This document shows positions 17,065 to 26,012 of a stretch of 64,000 bases of DNA, one piece after another. This DNA is from CBDIHH01 sp965279095 (lineage in GTDB: Bacteria > Pseudomonadota > Alphaproteobacteria > Caulobacterales > Caulobacteraceae). Position 1 is the stretch's first letter, and each line of letters opens with the position of its first letter. Made by a program: the position numbers and the translations under genes. The notes beneath the pieces are model-generated. The model saw nothing but the letters and a program-made list of their open reading frames with translations. It had not been told where the DNA came from and did not search any database. Location: contig CBDIHH010000005.1 of NCBI GenBank assembly GCA_965279095.1, positions 1 through 64,000 on the forward strand, in the 5' to 3' direction.

Positions 17065-18432
17065 ATGGATCGACTGCTGCTGATTTCCGCGGACAACCAC
17101 GTGGGCGCGGGCCCCGCCGCCTACCTTCCCTATGTGGATCCCCAATACCGCAACGACCTGATGGCCCTGCGCAACGAGGAGCACGACTATCTGTCCGTCT
17201 TCGTGCCCTTCTCGACCTTTTCCGACGAGGCCCTCGACACGATCGACACCCGCAACGCCATTCGCCATGGCGGGACCCTGGGCGCCCTCAGCACCAAGGC
17301 GCGGCTGAAGGAGCTCGACGCCGAGGGCGTGGCGGGAGAGATCGTCCATACTGGGCACCAGAACGCCATGACCCCGTGGTTCTCGCAGATCAACGGCGTC
17401 TATCCGGCGGAGAAGCGGTGGATCGGCGCCAGGGCCTACAACCGCTGGCTGGCCGACGACATGGCTGAAGGCGAGGGGCGGGTGTTCGGAGTCGCCGAGC
17501 CGGGCCCGTGCCTGGACATGGACGCCACGGTCAAGGAATTGGAGTGGTGCGCGGATCACGGCTTCGTTTCGATCAGCACCCCAGGCGGCATCCGCAACGA
17601 GCCGATCGCGCCGCTGCACGACCCCGTCTACGACCGCTTCTGGGGCGTCTGCGCCGAACGCAATATGGTGCTGTCGATCCACGCGGGCTGGGGCGCCCCG
17701 CAGGGCAGCTTCTTCGCCTTCCGCGACCTGCTGTTCCGCAATCCGGAGATCACCGAGCGGGTGAAGCGCGAGGGAAAGGCCAAGGTCATCGGCGAGATCT
17801 TCCGCAACGACAAGGCTTCCCCCCTGGCGCTGAATATCGTTCCGCGGCGGGTGTTCTGGCAGTTGATGCTGGGCGGGGTGTTCGACCGCCACCCCGACCT
17901 GAAGCTCTGCCTCACCGAGATCCGGTCCGACTGGATCCCCGCCACGCTCAAGGAGCTGGACCGGGAATATGAGGCGGGCGAGATCCGGGTGAAGATGAAG
18001 CCCAGCGAATACTTCTTCAAGCATGTCTGGGTGACCCCGTCCTCGCCCCGCAAGCACGAGATCGCCGACCGCGCGGCGGTGGGCGCCGATCACTTCATGT
18101 TCGGGGTCGATTACCCGCATTCGGAATCCACCTGGCCCAATACGGTGGACTGGATCCGCGACGCCTTCGACGGCGTGCCCGAGGCGGACGCCCGCAAGAT
18201 CCTGGGGGAGAACGCCATCGCCTGCTACGGCCTGCCCGGCGATCGACTGCGCGCGGTGGCCGAGCGGATCGGCATCCCGGGCGAGTCGGTGTTCAACCGC
18301 GCCGCAGATGTGGCGCCGGCGGTGCTCGAGCACTTCAGCCTTCGGGCGGGCTACGACCAGGCGCCGGAGGCCCCGGACCCCCAGGCGATCCGCGCCGCGG
18401 TGGCCGAGGACGCGGCGGCCATGGCTGGCTAG
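17065..18432 (+). CDS. Amidohydrolase family protein (COG2159), paralogue of 1239-2609
   Basis: A 455-residue metal-dependent hydrolase/decarboxylase of the amidohydrolase_2 family. Motifs in order: LISADNHVGAGP at the N terminus, LSIHAGWGAP, HPDLKLCLTEIRSDWIP, VKMKPSEYFFKHVW, and FGVDYPHSESTWPNT with the metal-binding aspartate. As in the copy at 1239, strand 1 has D-x-H not H-x-H. AAAGGGGG precedes the ATG. The upstream sequence contains CCCTAGGCT near 17016, similar to the -10 region before 12307. It ends the island; the next genes run in the opposite direction and are core metabolism. The substrate is unknown. Confidence 0.85.
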   Translation: MDRLLLISADNHVGAGPAAYLPYVDPQYRNDLMALRNEEHDYLSVFVPFSTFSDEALDTIDTRNAIRHGGTLGALSTKARLKELDAEGVAGEIVHTGHQNAMTPWFSQINGVYPAEKRWIGARAYNRWLADDMAEGEGRVFGVAEPGPCLDMDATVKELEWCADHGFVSISTPGGIRNEPIAPLHDPVYDRFWGVCAERNMVLSIHAGWGAPQGSFFAFRDLLFRNPEITERVKREGKAKVIGEIFRNDKASPLALNIVPRRVFWQLMLGGVFDRHPDLKLCLTEIRSDWIPATLKELDREYEAGEIRVKMKPSEYFFKHVWVTPSSPRKHEIADRAAVGADHFMFGVDYPHSESTWPNTVDWIRDAFDGVPEADARKILGENAIACYGLPGDRLRAVAERIGIPGESVFNRAADVAPAVLEHFSLRAGYDQAPEAPDPQAIRAAVAEDAAAMAG

Positions 18433-18456
18433 TCTCGGCCGCCGCCAGGCTTCGGC

Positions 18457-19851
18457 CTAGATGTGGATGGCGTGCCCCAGGGTGCGCAGGGCGGCCTCGT
18501 GGAAGCCCTCGCTCAGGGTCGGGTGAACGTGGATGGTCCCGGCGATGTCCTCCAAGGCGGCGCCCATGGACAGGGCCAGGGCGAAGGCCGCGGACAGCTC
18601 CGAGACGTGGGCGCCGACAGCCTGAACCCCGACGATGCGGTGGTCGGACTTGCGGGCCACCACCCGCACGAAGCCGCCGTCGTCGCCCGCGTCCATGCTC
18701 AGCGCCCGTCCATTGGCCTGGAAGGGGAACAGGCCGGTGATGGTCTCGGCCTCGCCCTCGCCGGGCGCCAGGCCGATGCTGACGATCTCCGGCTCGGTGA
18801 AGCAGACCGCGGCGATGGCGGCCGGGTCGAACCGGCGGGCCTTGCCGGCGATGATCTCGGCGACCATCTCGCCCTGGGCCGAGGCCTTGTGGGCCAGCAT
18901 CGGCTCGCCGACCAGATCACCGATGGCGTAGACGCCCTTCATGCCGGTGCGGCACTGATCATCGACCTTGACGAAGGCGCCCGCCATCTCGAGCCCCATC
19001 TGCTCTAGGCCCCAGCCGGCGGTGTTGGGTCGGCGCCCCACGGTGACCAGCACCTTGTCGGCGGGCAGGGCCAGGGTGTCGCCCCCGACCGTCTCGACGC
19101 GTAGGGCGCCGTTCTCGAACGCCACGGCCCTGGCGCCGAGGTGAAGGTCCACGCCGGCGCGCTCCAGCCAGGCGCGCACCGGCTGGACCAGGGCCGCGTC
19201 ATATTGCGGCAGGATGCGGTCGGCGGCCTCCACCAGGGTCACGTGCGACCCCAGCTTGCGGAAGGCCGAGCCGAGCTCGAGCCCGATGTAGCCGGCGCCG
19301 ACCACCACCAGGCGCTCGGGAACCTTGTCCAGGCACAGGGCCTCGGTGGACGACAGGATGTCTGCGCCAAAGGGCAGGCCCGGAAGCCCCACCGGCAGGG
19401 AGCCTGCTGCGAGGATGACGGTGTCGGCGCGGATCTGCACCTCGCCGTCGTCGGTCTGGACCGTGCAGGTCTTGGCGTCGCTGAATACGGCCCAGCCATG
19501 GACGACGGCGACCTTGGCCCGCTTCAGCAGGCTCTCAACACCCCGGTTGAGCTTGTCGACCACGCCCGACTTCCAGGCGGCGGTGGCGGCCATGTCGAGG
19601 ATCGGCGGCGCGGCGAGGCTGATCCCGAAGCGGGGGTGCTGGCTGGCCTCGGCCATGGCGGCGAAGTGCGAGGCCGCGTGGATCAGGGCCTTGGACGGGA
19701 TGCAGCCGCGAATCAGGCAGGTGCCGCCGGCGCGGTCGGCCTCGACCAGGACACAGTCCAGCCCGAGCTGGCCGGCCCGAATGGCGGCCACATAGCCGCC
19801 GGGGCCGCCCCCGACGACGAGGACCTTGGGGGTCAGGGTGCGCTTGTTCAT
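18457..19851 (-). CDS. lpdV: Dihydrolipoyl dehydrogenase (E3) of the branched-chain 2-oxoacid complex
   Basis: A 464-residue FAD flavoprotein that reoxidises dihydrolipoyl groups with NAD. FAD motif GGGPGGYVAA at about 14-23, redox cysteines C45 and C50 in GGTCLIRGCIPSK, NAD motif VVVGAGYIGLELGSA, and the catalytic base in HVHPTLSEGFHEAAL near the C terminus. LIRG between the cysteines, instead of LNVG, is a variant seen in branched-chain-type E3 proteins. The ATG shares one base with the stop of the E2 gene (TGATG), so this is the last gene of the operon. The symbol is by context. Confidence 0.92.
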   Translation of the reverse strand: MNKRTLTPKVLVVGGGPGGYVAAIRAGQLGLDCVLVEADRAGGTCLIRGCIPSKALIHAASHFAAMAEASQHPRFGISLAAPPILDMAATAAWKSGVVDKLNRGVESLLKRAKVAVVHGWAVFSDAKTCTVQTDDGEVQIRADTVILAAGSLPVGLPGLPFGADILSSTEALCLDKVPERLVVVGAGYIGLELGSAFRKLGSHVTLVEAADRILPQYDAALVQPVRAWLERAGVDLHLGARAVAFENGALRVETVGGDTLALPADKVLVTVGRRPNTAGWGLEQMGLEMAGAFVKVDDQCRTGMKGVYAIGDLVGEPMLAHKASAQGEMVAEIIAGKARRFDPAAIAAVCFTEPEIVSIGLAPGEGEAETITGLFPFQANGRALSMDAGDDGGFVRVVARKSDHRIVGVQAVGAHVSELSAAFALALSMGAALEDIAGTIHVHPTLSEGFHEAALRTLGHAIHI

Positions 19852-21116
19852 CAGCTCATGAAGATTGTTGCAGGATGCTCGAGGGCGTCCTTGAGCTGCT
19901 GGACGAACAGCGCCGCGTCATAGCCGTCGACCACGCGGTGATCGAAGGACATGGACAGGTTCATGGTCTTGCGCACGGCGATGGCGCCCGCGCGCACCAC
20001 CGGCCGCTCGACGATGCGGTTGGGGGCGACGATGGCCACCTCCGGCCAGTTGACGATGGGGCTGGACGAGACGCCGCCCAGGGGGCCTAGGCTCGACAGG
20101 GTGATGGTGGAGCCGGACAGCTCTTCCTTGGTCGCGCTGCCATCCCGGGCGGCGGCCGACAGCCGGGCGACCTCCAGGGCGATCTCCCACACGTCGCGGG
20201 CCTCGGCGTGGCGCACCACCGGCACAATCAGGCCGTTGGGGGTCTGGGTGGCGATGCCCAGGTGCACGGCGGCGTGACGGTGGATGATCCCCGCCTCGTC
20301 GTCATAGATGGCGTTCAGCTGGGGCGACTGCGGCAGGACCTTGACCAGGGCGCGGGCGAAGAACGGCAGCAGGGTCAGCTTGGGCTGGTCGACGCGTTTG
20401 GCGGCGTTGAGGTGCTGGCGCAACGCCTCCAGCTCGGTGACATCCATCTCCTCGGTGTAGGAGGCATGCGGGATGCGCCGCATGGACTCCTGCATCTTCT
20501 CCGCGATCTTGCGGCGAAGGCCTATGACCTTGACCACCTCGATGGTGGTTCGCTTGGCCAGGCCGCCGCCGCTGGCGGCGGAGGGCGGGGCGCCGCCGGC
20601 GATGTAGGCGTCGACGTCCTCGCGCACGATGCGCCCGCCCTGGCCGGTGGCGCGCACGAAGGCCAGGTCGACGCCGCTGTCCCTGGCATAGGCGCGCACG
20701 GCGGGAGAGGCGAGGGGACGGCCGGCGGCGTCCGCAGCCGGGCGCTGGGTCGGCGCGCCTGCCGGCGGCGGAGCCGCAGGGGCGGGGACGGGCGGCGGCG
20801 TCGCCGGCGGGGGCTCGGGCGTGGCGGCTTCGACGGGCGTCGGGGCTGGGGTCTCGGCAGGCGCCCCGGCGTCGCCCTCGACCTCGAACACGAACAGGGT
20901 CGAGCCGATCGCGGCCTTGCTCCCCAGCTCGCCGTGGCGGGCCAGCACCCGGCCGGAGACCGGCGAGGTCAGCTCCACCGTCGCCTTGTCGGTCATGATG
21001 TCGGCGATGATCTGGTCCTCACGGACCTCGTCGCCCGGGGCGACGTGCCAGGCGACGATCTCGGCCTCGGCGGTGCCTTCGCCCACGTCGGGCAGCTTGA
21101 AGAGGAACTGGCCCAT
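19851..21116 (-). CDS. bkdB: Branched-chain 2-oxoacid dehydrogenase E2 (lipoamide acyltransferase)
   Basis: A 421-residue core subunit that transfers the acyl group to CoA. One lipoyl domain at about 1-80 with the lipoylated lysine K44 (MTDKATVELTSP), a Pro/Ala-rich flexible linker (about 85-135), the peripheral subunit-binding domain (SPAVRAYARDSGVDLAFVRA, then GQGGRIVREDV), and a C-terminal catalytic domain with SFDHRVVDGYDAALF carrying the H-x3-D-G active site. It starts directly after the E1beta stop. A single lipoyl domain and this operon order favour the branched-chain enzyme over pyruvate dehydrogenase. Confidence 0.92.
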   Translation of the reverse strand: MGQFLFKLPDVGEGTAEAEIVAWHVAPGDEVREDQIIADIMTDKATVELTSPVSGRVLARHGELGSKAAIGSTLFVFEVEGDAGAPAETPAPTPVEAATPEPPPATPPPVPAPAAPPPAGAPTQRPAADAAGRPLASPAVRAYARDSGVDLAFVRATGQGGRIVREDVDAYIAGGAPPSAASGGGLAKRTTIEVVKVIGLRRKIAEKMQESMRRIPHASYTEEMDVTELEALRQHLNAAKRVDQPKLTLLPFFARALVKVLPQSPQLNAIYDDEAGIIHRHAAVHLGIATQTPNGLIVPVVRHAEARDVWEIALEVARLSAAARDGSATKEELSGSTITLSSLGPLGGVSSSPIVNWPEVAIVAPNRIVERPVVRAGAIAVRKTMNLSMSFDHRVVDGYDAALFVQQLKDALEHPATIFMS

Positions 21117-22130
21117 CTAGGCCTCCACGACTTGGCGCAGGGCTTCGCCCACCCGCTCGGGGCCCGGGAAATATTCCCATTCGAAGGCGTGCGGATACGG
21201 GGTGTCCCAGCCGGTGACCCGGGCGATGGGCGCCTCCAGGCTGTAGAAACAGTGTTCCTGCACCAGGGCTGACAGTTCGGCGCCGAAGCCGCTGGTGCGC
21301 GGCGCCTCGTGGACGATGACGCAGCGGCCGGTCTTGGTCACCGAGGCGACCACCGTCTCGATGTCGAGGGGCACCAGGGTGCGCAGGTCCACCACCTCGG
21401 CGTCGACGCCCGTCATCTCCGCCGCGGCGATCGCCACATGCACCATGGTTCCGTAGGCCAGCACGGTGACCGCCGATCCGGCGCGGGCGATGGCGGCCTT
21501 GCCCAGGGGGATGCGGTAATAGCCCTCGGCCACGTCGCTGCCCGGGGCCTTGGACCAGGATTGCACCGGTCGGTCTCGGCGGCCGTCGAAGGGACCGTTG
21601 TAGAGCCGCTTGGGCTCCAGGAAGATCACCGGGTCGTTGTCCTCTATGGCGCTGATCAGCAGGCCCTTGGCGTCATGGGGATTGGACGGAATCACCGTCT
21701 TCAGCCCCGGCACATGGGTCATGATCGCCTCGGGGCTCTGGCTGTGGGTCTGGCCGCCGTAGATGCCGCCGCCGTAGGGGCTGCGCACCGTCAGGGGCAC
21801 CCAGAAGTCGCCGTCCGAGCGATAGCGGATGCGCGAGGCCTCCGACACCAGCTGGTCGTAGCCGGGGTAGATGTAGTCGGCGAACTGGATCTCGACAACG
21901 GGGCGCAGCCCGTAGGCGGCCATGCCGATGGCCGTGGCGATGATGCCGCCCTCGGTGATCGGGGCGTCGAAGCAGCGCTGGGCGCCGTGGCGGCTCGCCA
22001 GCCCCTCGGTCACCCGGAAGACCCCGCCGAAGTAGCCGACGTCCTGGCCGAACACCAGCACGTCCGGATCACGCTTCATCATCACATCCATGGCCGAGTT
22101 GAGGGCCTGGATCATGGTCATGTCGGCCAT
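21117..22130 (-). CDS. bkdA2: Branched-chain 2-oxoacid dehydrogenase E1 beta subunit
   Basis: A 337-residue thiamine-diphosphate enzyme subunit. It starts MADMTMIQALNSAMD, the usual family N terminus; this ATG shares one base with the E1alpha stop (TGATG), and an upstream in-frame start 13 codons earlier would lie inside E1alpha. Typical blocks are GQDVGYFGGVFRVTEGL, FDAPITEGGIIATAIGMA, QFADYIYPGYDQLVSEASR and RSPYGGGIYGGQTHSQSPEA. The C-terminal transketolase-like domain has AYGTMVHVA and HEAPRTSGFGAELSALVQE. It acts with E1alpha to decarboxylate branched-chain 2-oxoacids from Val, Leu and Ile. Confidence 0.92.
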   Translation of the reverse strand: MADMTMIQALNSAMDVMMKRDPDVLVFGQDVGYFGGVFRVTEGLASRHGAQRCFDAPITEGGIIATAIGMAAYGLRPVVEIQFADYIYPGYDQLVSEASRIRYRSDGDFWVPLTVRSPYGGGIYGGQTHSQSPEAIMTHVPGLKTVIPSNPHDAKGLLISAIEDNDPVIFLEPKRLYNGPFDGRRDRPVQSWSKAPGSDVAEGYYRIPLGKAAIARAGSAVTVLAYGTMVHVAIAAAEMTGVDAEVVDLRTLVPLDIETVVASVTKTGRCVIVHEAPRTSGFGAELSALVQEHCFYSLEAPIARVTGWDTPYPHAFEWEYFPGPERVGEALRQVVEA

Positions 22131-23410
22131 CAGGAACCGAGCTCCCGACGTTGGTCGCGCTGGCGCCAATCGGGCGTCTCGAAGACCTGCTCGAACATCT
22201 CACGGGTGCTGATCCGGCCGGACCCGAGGGTGCCGACCGCCTCGGCTTCCTTGGCGACGAGGCGGACCTGCTCGGTCATCTGCGCCTGCAGGGCCTCGTG
22301 CTGGCCCTCGGACCACTGCCCCAGGCCGATAAGGTGGCGCTTGAGCCGGTCGATGGGGTCGCCGAGGGGCCACAGGCGGGCCTCGTCGGCGGCGCGGTAT
22401 CGCGACGGGTCGTCGGAGGTCGAATGGGGGCCGGCGCGGTAGGTGTACATCTCGATGAGGGTGGCGCCGAGGTTGGCCCGGGCGCGCTGCTCGGCCCAGC
22501 GGGTGGCGGCGTATACGGCCAGGAAGTCATTGGCGTCGACCCGCAGCGACGGCAGGCCGTAGCCGATCCCCTTGGCCGCGAAGGTGGTCTGCTCGCCCCC
22601 CGCGATGCCCTGGAAGGACGAGATGGCCCACTGGTTGTTGACGACGTTCAGGATCACCGGAGCCCGGTAGACGGCGGCGAAGGTGAGGGCCTGCTGGAAT
22701 TCCTGCTCGGCGGACGAGCCCTCGCCGATCCAGCCGGCGGCGATCTTGGTGTCGCCCCTGTAGGCCGAGGCCATGCCCCAGCCGACCGCCTGGGCGAACT
22801 GGGTGGCGATGTTGCCCGACAGGGTGAAGAAGCCGTGGGCCTTGCTGGAATAGAGCACCGGCAGCTGGCGGCCCTTCAGGGGGTCAGCGGTGTTGGCGTA
22901 GACCTGGTGGGCCATCTCGATGAGGGGATAGCCGCGGCCGATGAGCAGGGCCTGCTGGCGATAGGTGGTGAAGCACATGTCGTCGGGGCGCAGGGCTTCC
23001 TGCGCGCCGGCGGCGACCGCCTCCTCGCCGGTGCTCTTGATGTAGAACGACGTCTTGCCCTGGCGATGGTTCAGGAACATGCGCTCGTCGAAAGCCCGCG
23101 TCAGGACCATGTTGGCGAGGCCGCGCTGCAGCGTCTCCAACCCGATGTCCGGCGCCCAGGGGCCCACGGCGCGGCCCTCATCGTCGAGCACGCGGATCAG
23201 GTCGTAGGCGAGGTCCCGAATCTGCGCGGGATCAACGTCGATCGGCGGGCGGCGGGTCGAGCCTGCGGCGGGCAGGGTCCAGTCGCTGTAGTCAGCCTGA
23301 TCGCCCGGGCGCCATTTGGGTTGGGGAATGTGCAGGCTGAGAGGCGGGCCGTTGGCCGGCCAACCGCCCGACCGCTCCTGCTCAGGAAGCGCCGTCCTGA
23401 CATGCTCCAT
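22130..23410 (-). CDS. bkdA1: Branched-chain 2-oxoacid dehydrogenase E1 alpha subunit
   Basis: A 426-residue thiamine-diphosphate-binding subunit and the first gene of the bkd operon. The cofactor motif reads GWIGEGSSAEQEFQQALTFA ending at NVVNNQWAIS (GDG-like to NN). EMYTYRAGPHSTSDDPSRYR is the phosphorylation-loop-like segment of the family. A GGAGGATGCGGC ribosome site precedes the ATG. It has the long N-terminal extension normal for the Pseudomonas-type BkdA1. Upstream, 60 bases away, is a perfect 34-base palindrome that may control expression. E1-alpha, E1-beta, E2 and E3 are packed with one-base overlaps or no gap, which supports fixed subunit stoichiometry. Confidence 0.92.
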   Translation of the reverse strand: MEHVRTALPEQERSGGWPANGPPLSLHIPQPKWRPGDQADYSDWTLPAAGSTRRPPIDVDPAQIRDLAYDLIRVLDDEGRAVGPWAPDIGLETLQRGLANMVLTRAFDERMFLNHRQGKTSFYIKSTGEEAVAAGAQEALRPDDMCFTTYRQQALLIGRGYPLIEMAHQVYANTADPLKGRQLPVLYSSKAHGFFTLSGNIATQFAQAVGWGMASAYRGDTKIAAGWIGEGSSAEQEFQQALTFAAVYRAPVILNVVNNQWAISSFQGIAGGEQTTFAAKGIGYGLPSLRVDANDFLAVYAATRWAEQRARANLGATLIEMYTYRAGPHSTSDDPSRYRAADEARLWPLGDPIDRLKRHLIGLGQWSEGQHEALQAQMTEQVRLVAKEAEAVGTLGSGRISTREMFEQVFETPDWRQRDQRRELGS

Positions 23411-23469
23411 GCCGCATCCTCCGTCGCTTCTTGACGGTCAATGGTGCGCGCGCCGGCGGGGAATGTCTT

Positions 23470-23503
23470 TGCCCAGTTGCCGGTCCCGACCGGCAACTGG
23501 GCA
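23470..23503. promoter_or_regulatory. Perfect 34-base palindrome upstream of the bkd operon
   Basis: Two 16-base arms (TGCCCAGTTGCCGGTC and its complement) around a CC centre, between the DUF983 stop and the E1alpha start. Neither strand has a T-run after it, so a normal intrinsic terminator is unlikely. It could be an operator for the bkd regulator, or a factor-dependent or bidirectional stop structure after DUF983. Confidence 0.5.
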
Positions 23504-23585
23504 TGAAATCAGCGGGTGGAGGCGGTGGGCCGAATGAAACAAGTCGCTGTCAGACGATTCAGCGGCTTGTCGTTGGCGTGGGCCG

Positions 23586-23954
23586 CTAGGGGGCGAAGCC
23601 GGTGCGGGTCGCCCATTGAACGCCGATGAAGCCGCCCTTGACGATGGGCAGCAGCACCAGGGTGGCCAGGGCGACGAAGCTCAGGCTCAGGGCCAGGACC
23701 ACACCGATCGGCCAGGTCCAGATGAAGCTGAGGCACAGCATCGGCGCGACCAGCAGGTGGCCGACGATCAGCATGGTGAAATAGGCGGGGCCGTCGTCGG
23801 CCTTGTAGGCGCTGATGTCATGCCCGCAGGCGGCGCAGCGGGGAGCCACCTTCAGATAGCCCGAAAACAGGGATCCCTGGCCGCATTGCGGGCAACGCCG
23901 CGACAGGCCGCGCTTCAGGCCGGTGGATGTGGAACGCTCGACGCCGCTGGTCAT
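23586..23954 (-). CDS. DUF983 family membrane protein with zinc-ribbon-like cysteines
   Basis: A 122-residue protein. Two CxxC pairs (C21-C24 in RRCPQCGQGSLFSGYL and C40-C43 in APRCAACGHD) are followed by the family hallmark YKADDGPAYF and then two hydrophobic segments (about 60-80 and 84-106). This is the normal DUF983 build; function is unknown, often near haem-copper oxidase genes in alphaproteobacteria, which is not the case here. The start at 23954 is chosen because GGAGGGGCCC precedes it; the frame stays open upstream but without family similarity. It lies ahead of bkd on the same strand, separated by 175 bases with the palindrome. Confidence 0.85.
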   Translation of the reverse strand: MTSGVERSTSTGLKRGLSRRCPQCGQGSLFSGYLKVAPRCAACGHDISAYKADDGPAYFTMLIVGHLLVAPMLCLSFIWTWPIGVVLALSLSFVALATLVLLPIVKGGFIGVQWATRTGFAP

Positions 23955-24083
23955 GGGCCCCTCCTGGGCTGGCCGATATGTGCGCTCTCGGCGGCGAATT
24001 GCAACCTCTGGGCGCCCGGACCGATCGTCACGCGCGGCGAAGAGGGTTGATCGCGCGCGCGCCCAGCGTCCAAGACTGGACCG

Positions 24084-25028
24084 ATGAGCGCGGACAGGAT
24101 TCTGGTGATCAAGTTCGGGGCCCTGGGCGACTTCGTCCAGGCCTTCGCGGCGTTCGCCCAAATCCGCGCCGCCCATCCGGCCGCGGCGATCACCCTGCTG
24201 ACCACCCCGCCGTTCGCCGACTTCGCCCGCCTTAGCGGCCTGTTCGATGTGGTGGAGACCGATGGGCGGCCCCGAGGCCTGCGGGCGCACCTGGCCCTGT
24301 TCCGGCGCCTGCGCCGCGCCGGGTATGTCCGCGTCTACGACCTGCAGACCTCGTCGCGCTCCAAGCTGTATTTCTATGGCTTCGCGCCGCGCCCGCCGCA
24401 GTGGTCGGGCATCTCCCCCGGCGCCTCGCACCGGCAGACGCGGCCGGACCGCGACGCCATGCACAACCTCGACCGCATGGCCGACCAGCTTCACGTAGCG
24501 GGCGTCGGCCCTGCCTATCCGCCCGGCCAGGCGCCGGCGCCGGACCTGGCTTGGGCGGTCGCCGCAGCGGGGCCGGGGGCGCCGGCGCGCTATGGCCTGG
24601 CGGGGCCCTACGCCCTGCTGATTCCCGGCGCCTCACCCGTGAAGCCCGAGAAGTTCTGGCCGGTCGAGCGCTACGCCGCCCTGGCGCGGGCCTTGGCGGG
24701 GACGGGTTTGCAGGTGGCGGTGGTCGGCGGGCCGGGGGAGGGGGAACTGGCCGCGGCCATACCCGGGGCCCTGGACCTCACCGGCCGCACCAGCCTGGAG
24801 GCCTTGGCGGCCCTGGCGGCCGAAGCGGCTGTCGTGGTCGGCAACGACACCGGACCCACGCACCTGGCGGCCTACGCCGGCGCCCCGGGCCTGATGCTGA
24901 TGTCGAAGGTGTCCGATCCGGCCCATTGTGGGCCCAGAGGGCGGATGCGGTCCCTGCAGGCGCCCGTCCTGGCCGACCTGACCGTCGAGGCGGTTCTGGA
25001 CGCCCTGGGGCCTTTGGGCGGAACGTGA
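24084..25028 (+). CDS. Glycosyltransferase family 9 (heptosyltransferase-like)
   Basis: A 314-residue ADP-heptose:LPS heptosyltransferase-like protein. The N-terminal RILVIKFGALGDFVQAFAAF is the family start (IKxGALGD), and the C-terminal nucleotide-sugar site has PVKPEKFWPVERYAALA and VVGNDTGPTHLAAYAG. No signal peptide; such enzymes act at the cytoplasmic face of the inner membrane on lipid A-core. A single isolated gene: no other LPS genes are adjacent. The donor and acceptor sugars cannot be assigned; the length is slightly shorter than WaaC/WaaF. Confidence 0.85.
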   Translation: MSADRILVIKFGALGDFVQAFAAFAQIRAAHPAAAITLLTTPPFADFARLSGLFDVVETDGRPRGLRAHLALFRRLRRAGYVRVYDLQTSSRSKLYFYGFAPRPPQWSGISPGASHRQTRPDRDAMHNLDRMADQLHVAGVGPAYPPGQAPAPDLAWAVAAAGPGAPARYGLAGPYALLIPGASPVKPEKFWPVERYAALARALAGTGLQVAVVGGPGEGELAAAIPGALDLTGRTSLEALAALAAEAAVVVGNDTGPTHLAAYAGAPGLMLMSKVSDPAHCGPRGRMRSLQAPVLADLTVEAVLDALGPLGGT

Positions 25029-25079
25029 AGACGGCCGCCGCGTCGCCGCGACGGCCGCTTCAGACGGCTGACCCGCTGC

Positions 25080-25769
25080 TTAGAACACGGCCTTGAGGCC
25101 GATCACGCCGCGGGAGTCGTAGAGCGAGCCGAAGCCATGCTCGTCGGTGTCGTGATAGCGCACGTCGACGGCCAGGTGCGGGGCGAAGGTCCAGGTCGCG
25201 CCCACGTTCCAGGTGCTGTAGTCGCCATTGTAGGAGACGTCCTGGTGGCCCAGCGCGGCGGAGGCGCTGATCTTGTCATTGAAGGCGTAGGCGCCGTTGA
25301 CCTCGTAGTAGGTCGCCTTGTCGGTCTTGCCGAAGAACTCCGGCGAGTAATAGACCACCGCGCCCACCGTCAGCGGGCCGACGGCCCGAGAGGCGCCGGC
25401 CTTGAACTCGAAATAGGCTTCGTGGCTGTTCTTGGGCTCGTTGACATAGCCGTAGTAGACGCCGCCGAAATCGAAGGTGATGCCCATGGCCTCGGGCCGC
25501 ACCCCGCCGTAGATGTCCACCTCGGTGTGCTTCTTGCCGAAATCGACGTTCGACGCCCAGATCCCCGCATAGCCCTCCTGGATGGTGATGTCCGCCCCGC
25601 CCTGGACAGCCGCCTCCTCGTTGGTCTGGCTGACGCCGCGGAAGACGTAGTCGCTGACCACGCCGATATTGTAGGCGATCTTGGCTCCGCCTTCGTCCTG
25701 GGCGAAGGCGGTGCCGCCGAAAGCGGCCGAGGCCAGGGCGGCGCAGAGCGCCAGTCGTGTCGATTTCAT
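25080..25769 (-). CDS. TorF family putative porin (TIGR02001)
   Basis: A 229-residue outer-membrane beta-barrel. Signal peptide KSTRLALCAALASAAFGGTA with cleavage after FAQ, then the family opening YNIGVVSDYVFRGVSQTNEE followed by amphipathic strands (GYAGIWASNVDFG, EVDIYGGVRP, FGGVYYGYV) and a C-terminal GVIGLKAVF ending in phenylalanine, the usual outer-membrane assembly signal. The family is widespread in proteobacteria and named as putative porin; the solute is unknown. It is converged on by the GT9 gene, with a GC-rich hairpin-capable stretch between them. Confidence 0.85.
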   Translation of the reverse strand: MKSTRLALCAALASAAFGGTAFAQDEGGAKIAYNIGVVSDYVFRGVSQTNEEAAVQGGADITIQEGYAGIWASNVDFGKKHTEVDIYGGVRPEAMGITFDFGGVYYGYVNEPKNSHEAYFEFKAGASRAVGPLTVGAVVYYSPEFFGKTDKATYYEVNGAYAFNDKISASAALGHQDVSYNGDYSTWNVGATWTFAPHLAVDVRYHDTDEHGFGSLYDSRGVIGLKAVF

Positions 25770-26012
25770 TCTTATCCCCTTATGTGTCTGATCGCCGGAG
25801 CGGATTGGAGCGCCCCGCCGCCTTGACTCGAGGCGACGCCCCGGACCGGGTCAACCATCCGGGCGTCGGGTCCGGGGATCAAGGCCGTGGCCGGATAGCG
25901 GACATGCCGGGCGCTTCCTGTCTAATGCCTGGGCGTCGATGTTCAAAAGCGCCGTGGAATTGAGCGTTCGGGCCCCATTGCCCCCGAGCGGACGGGTGTT
26001 TAGGGCTGGTTC

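Noticed and set aside
23431..23441. TTGAC-G-GTCAA as a third copy of the island palindrome
   Set aside because: The spacer is one base instead of five, and it is in front of bkd, so it is probably unrelated.
25770..26012. preQ1 riboswitch upstream of queF
   Set aside because: No A-rich pseudoknot tail or compact preQ1 aptamer sequence seen; the region is GC-rich without a clear fit.
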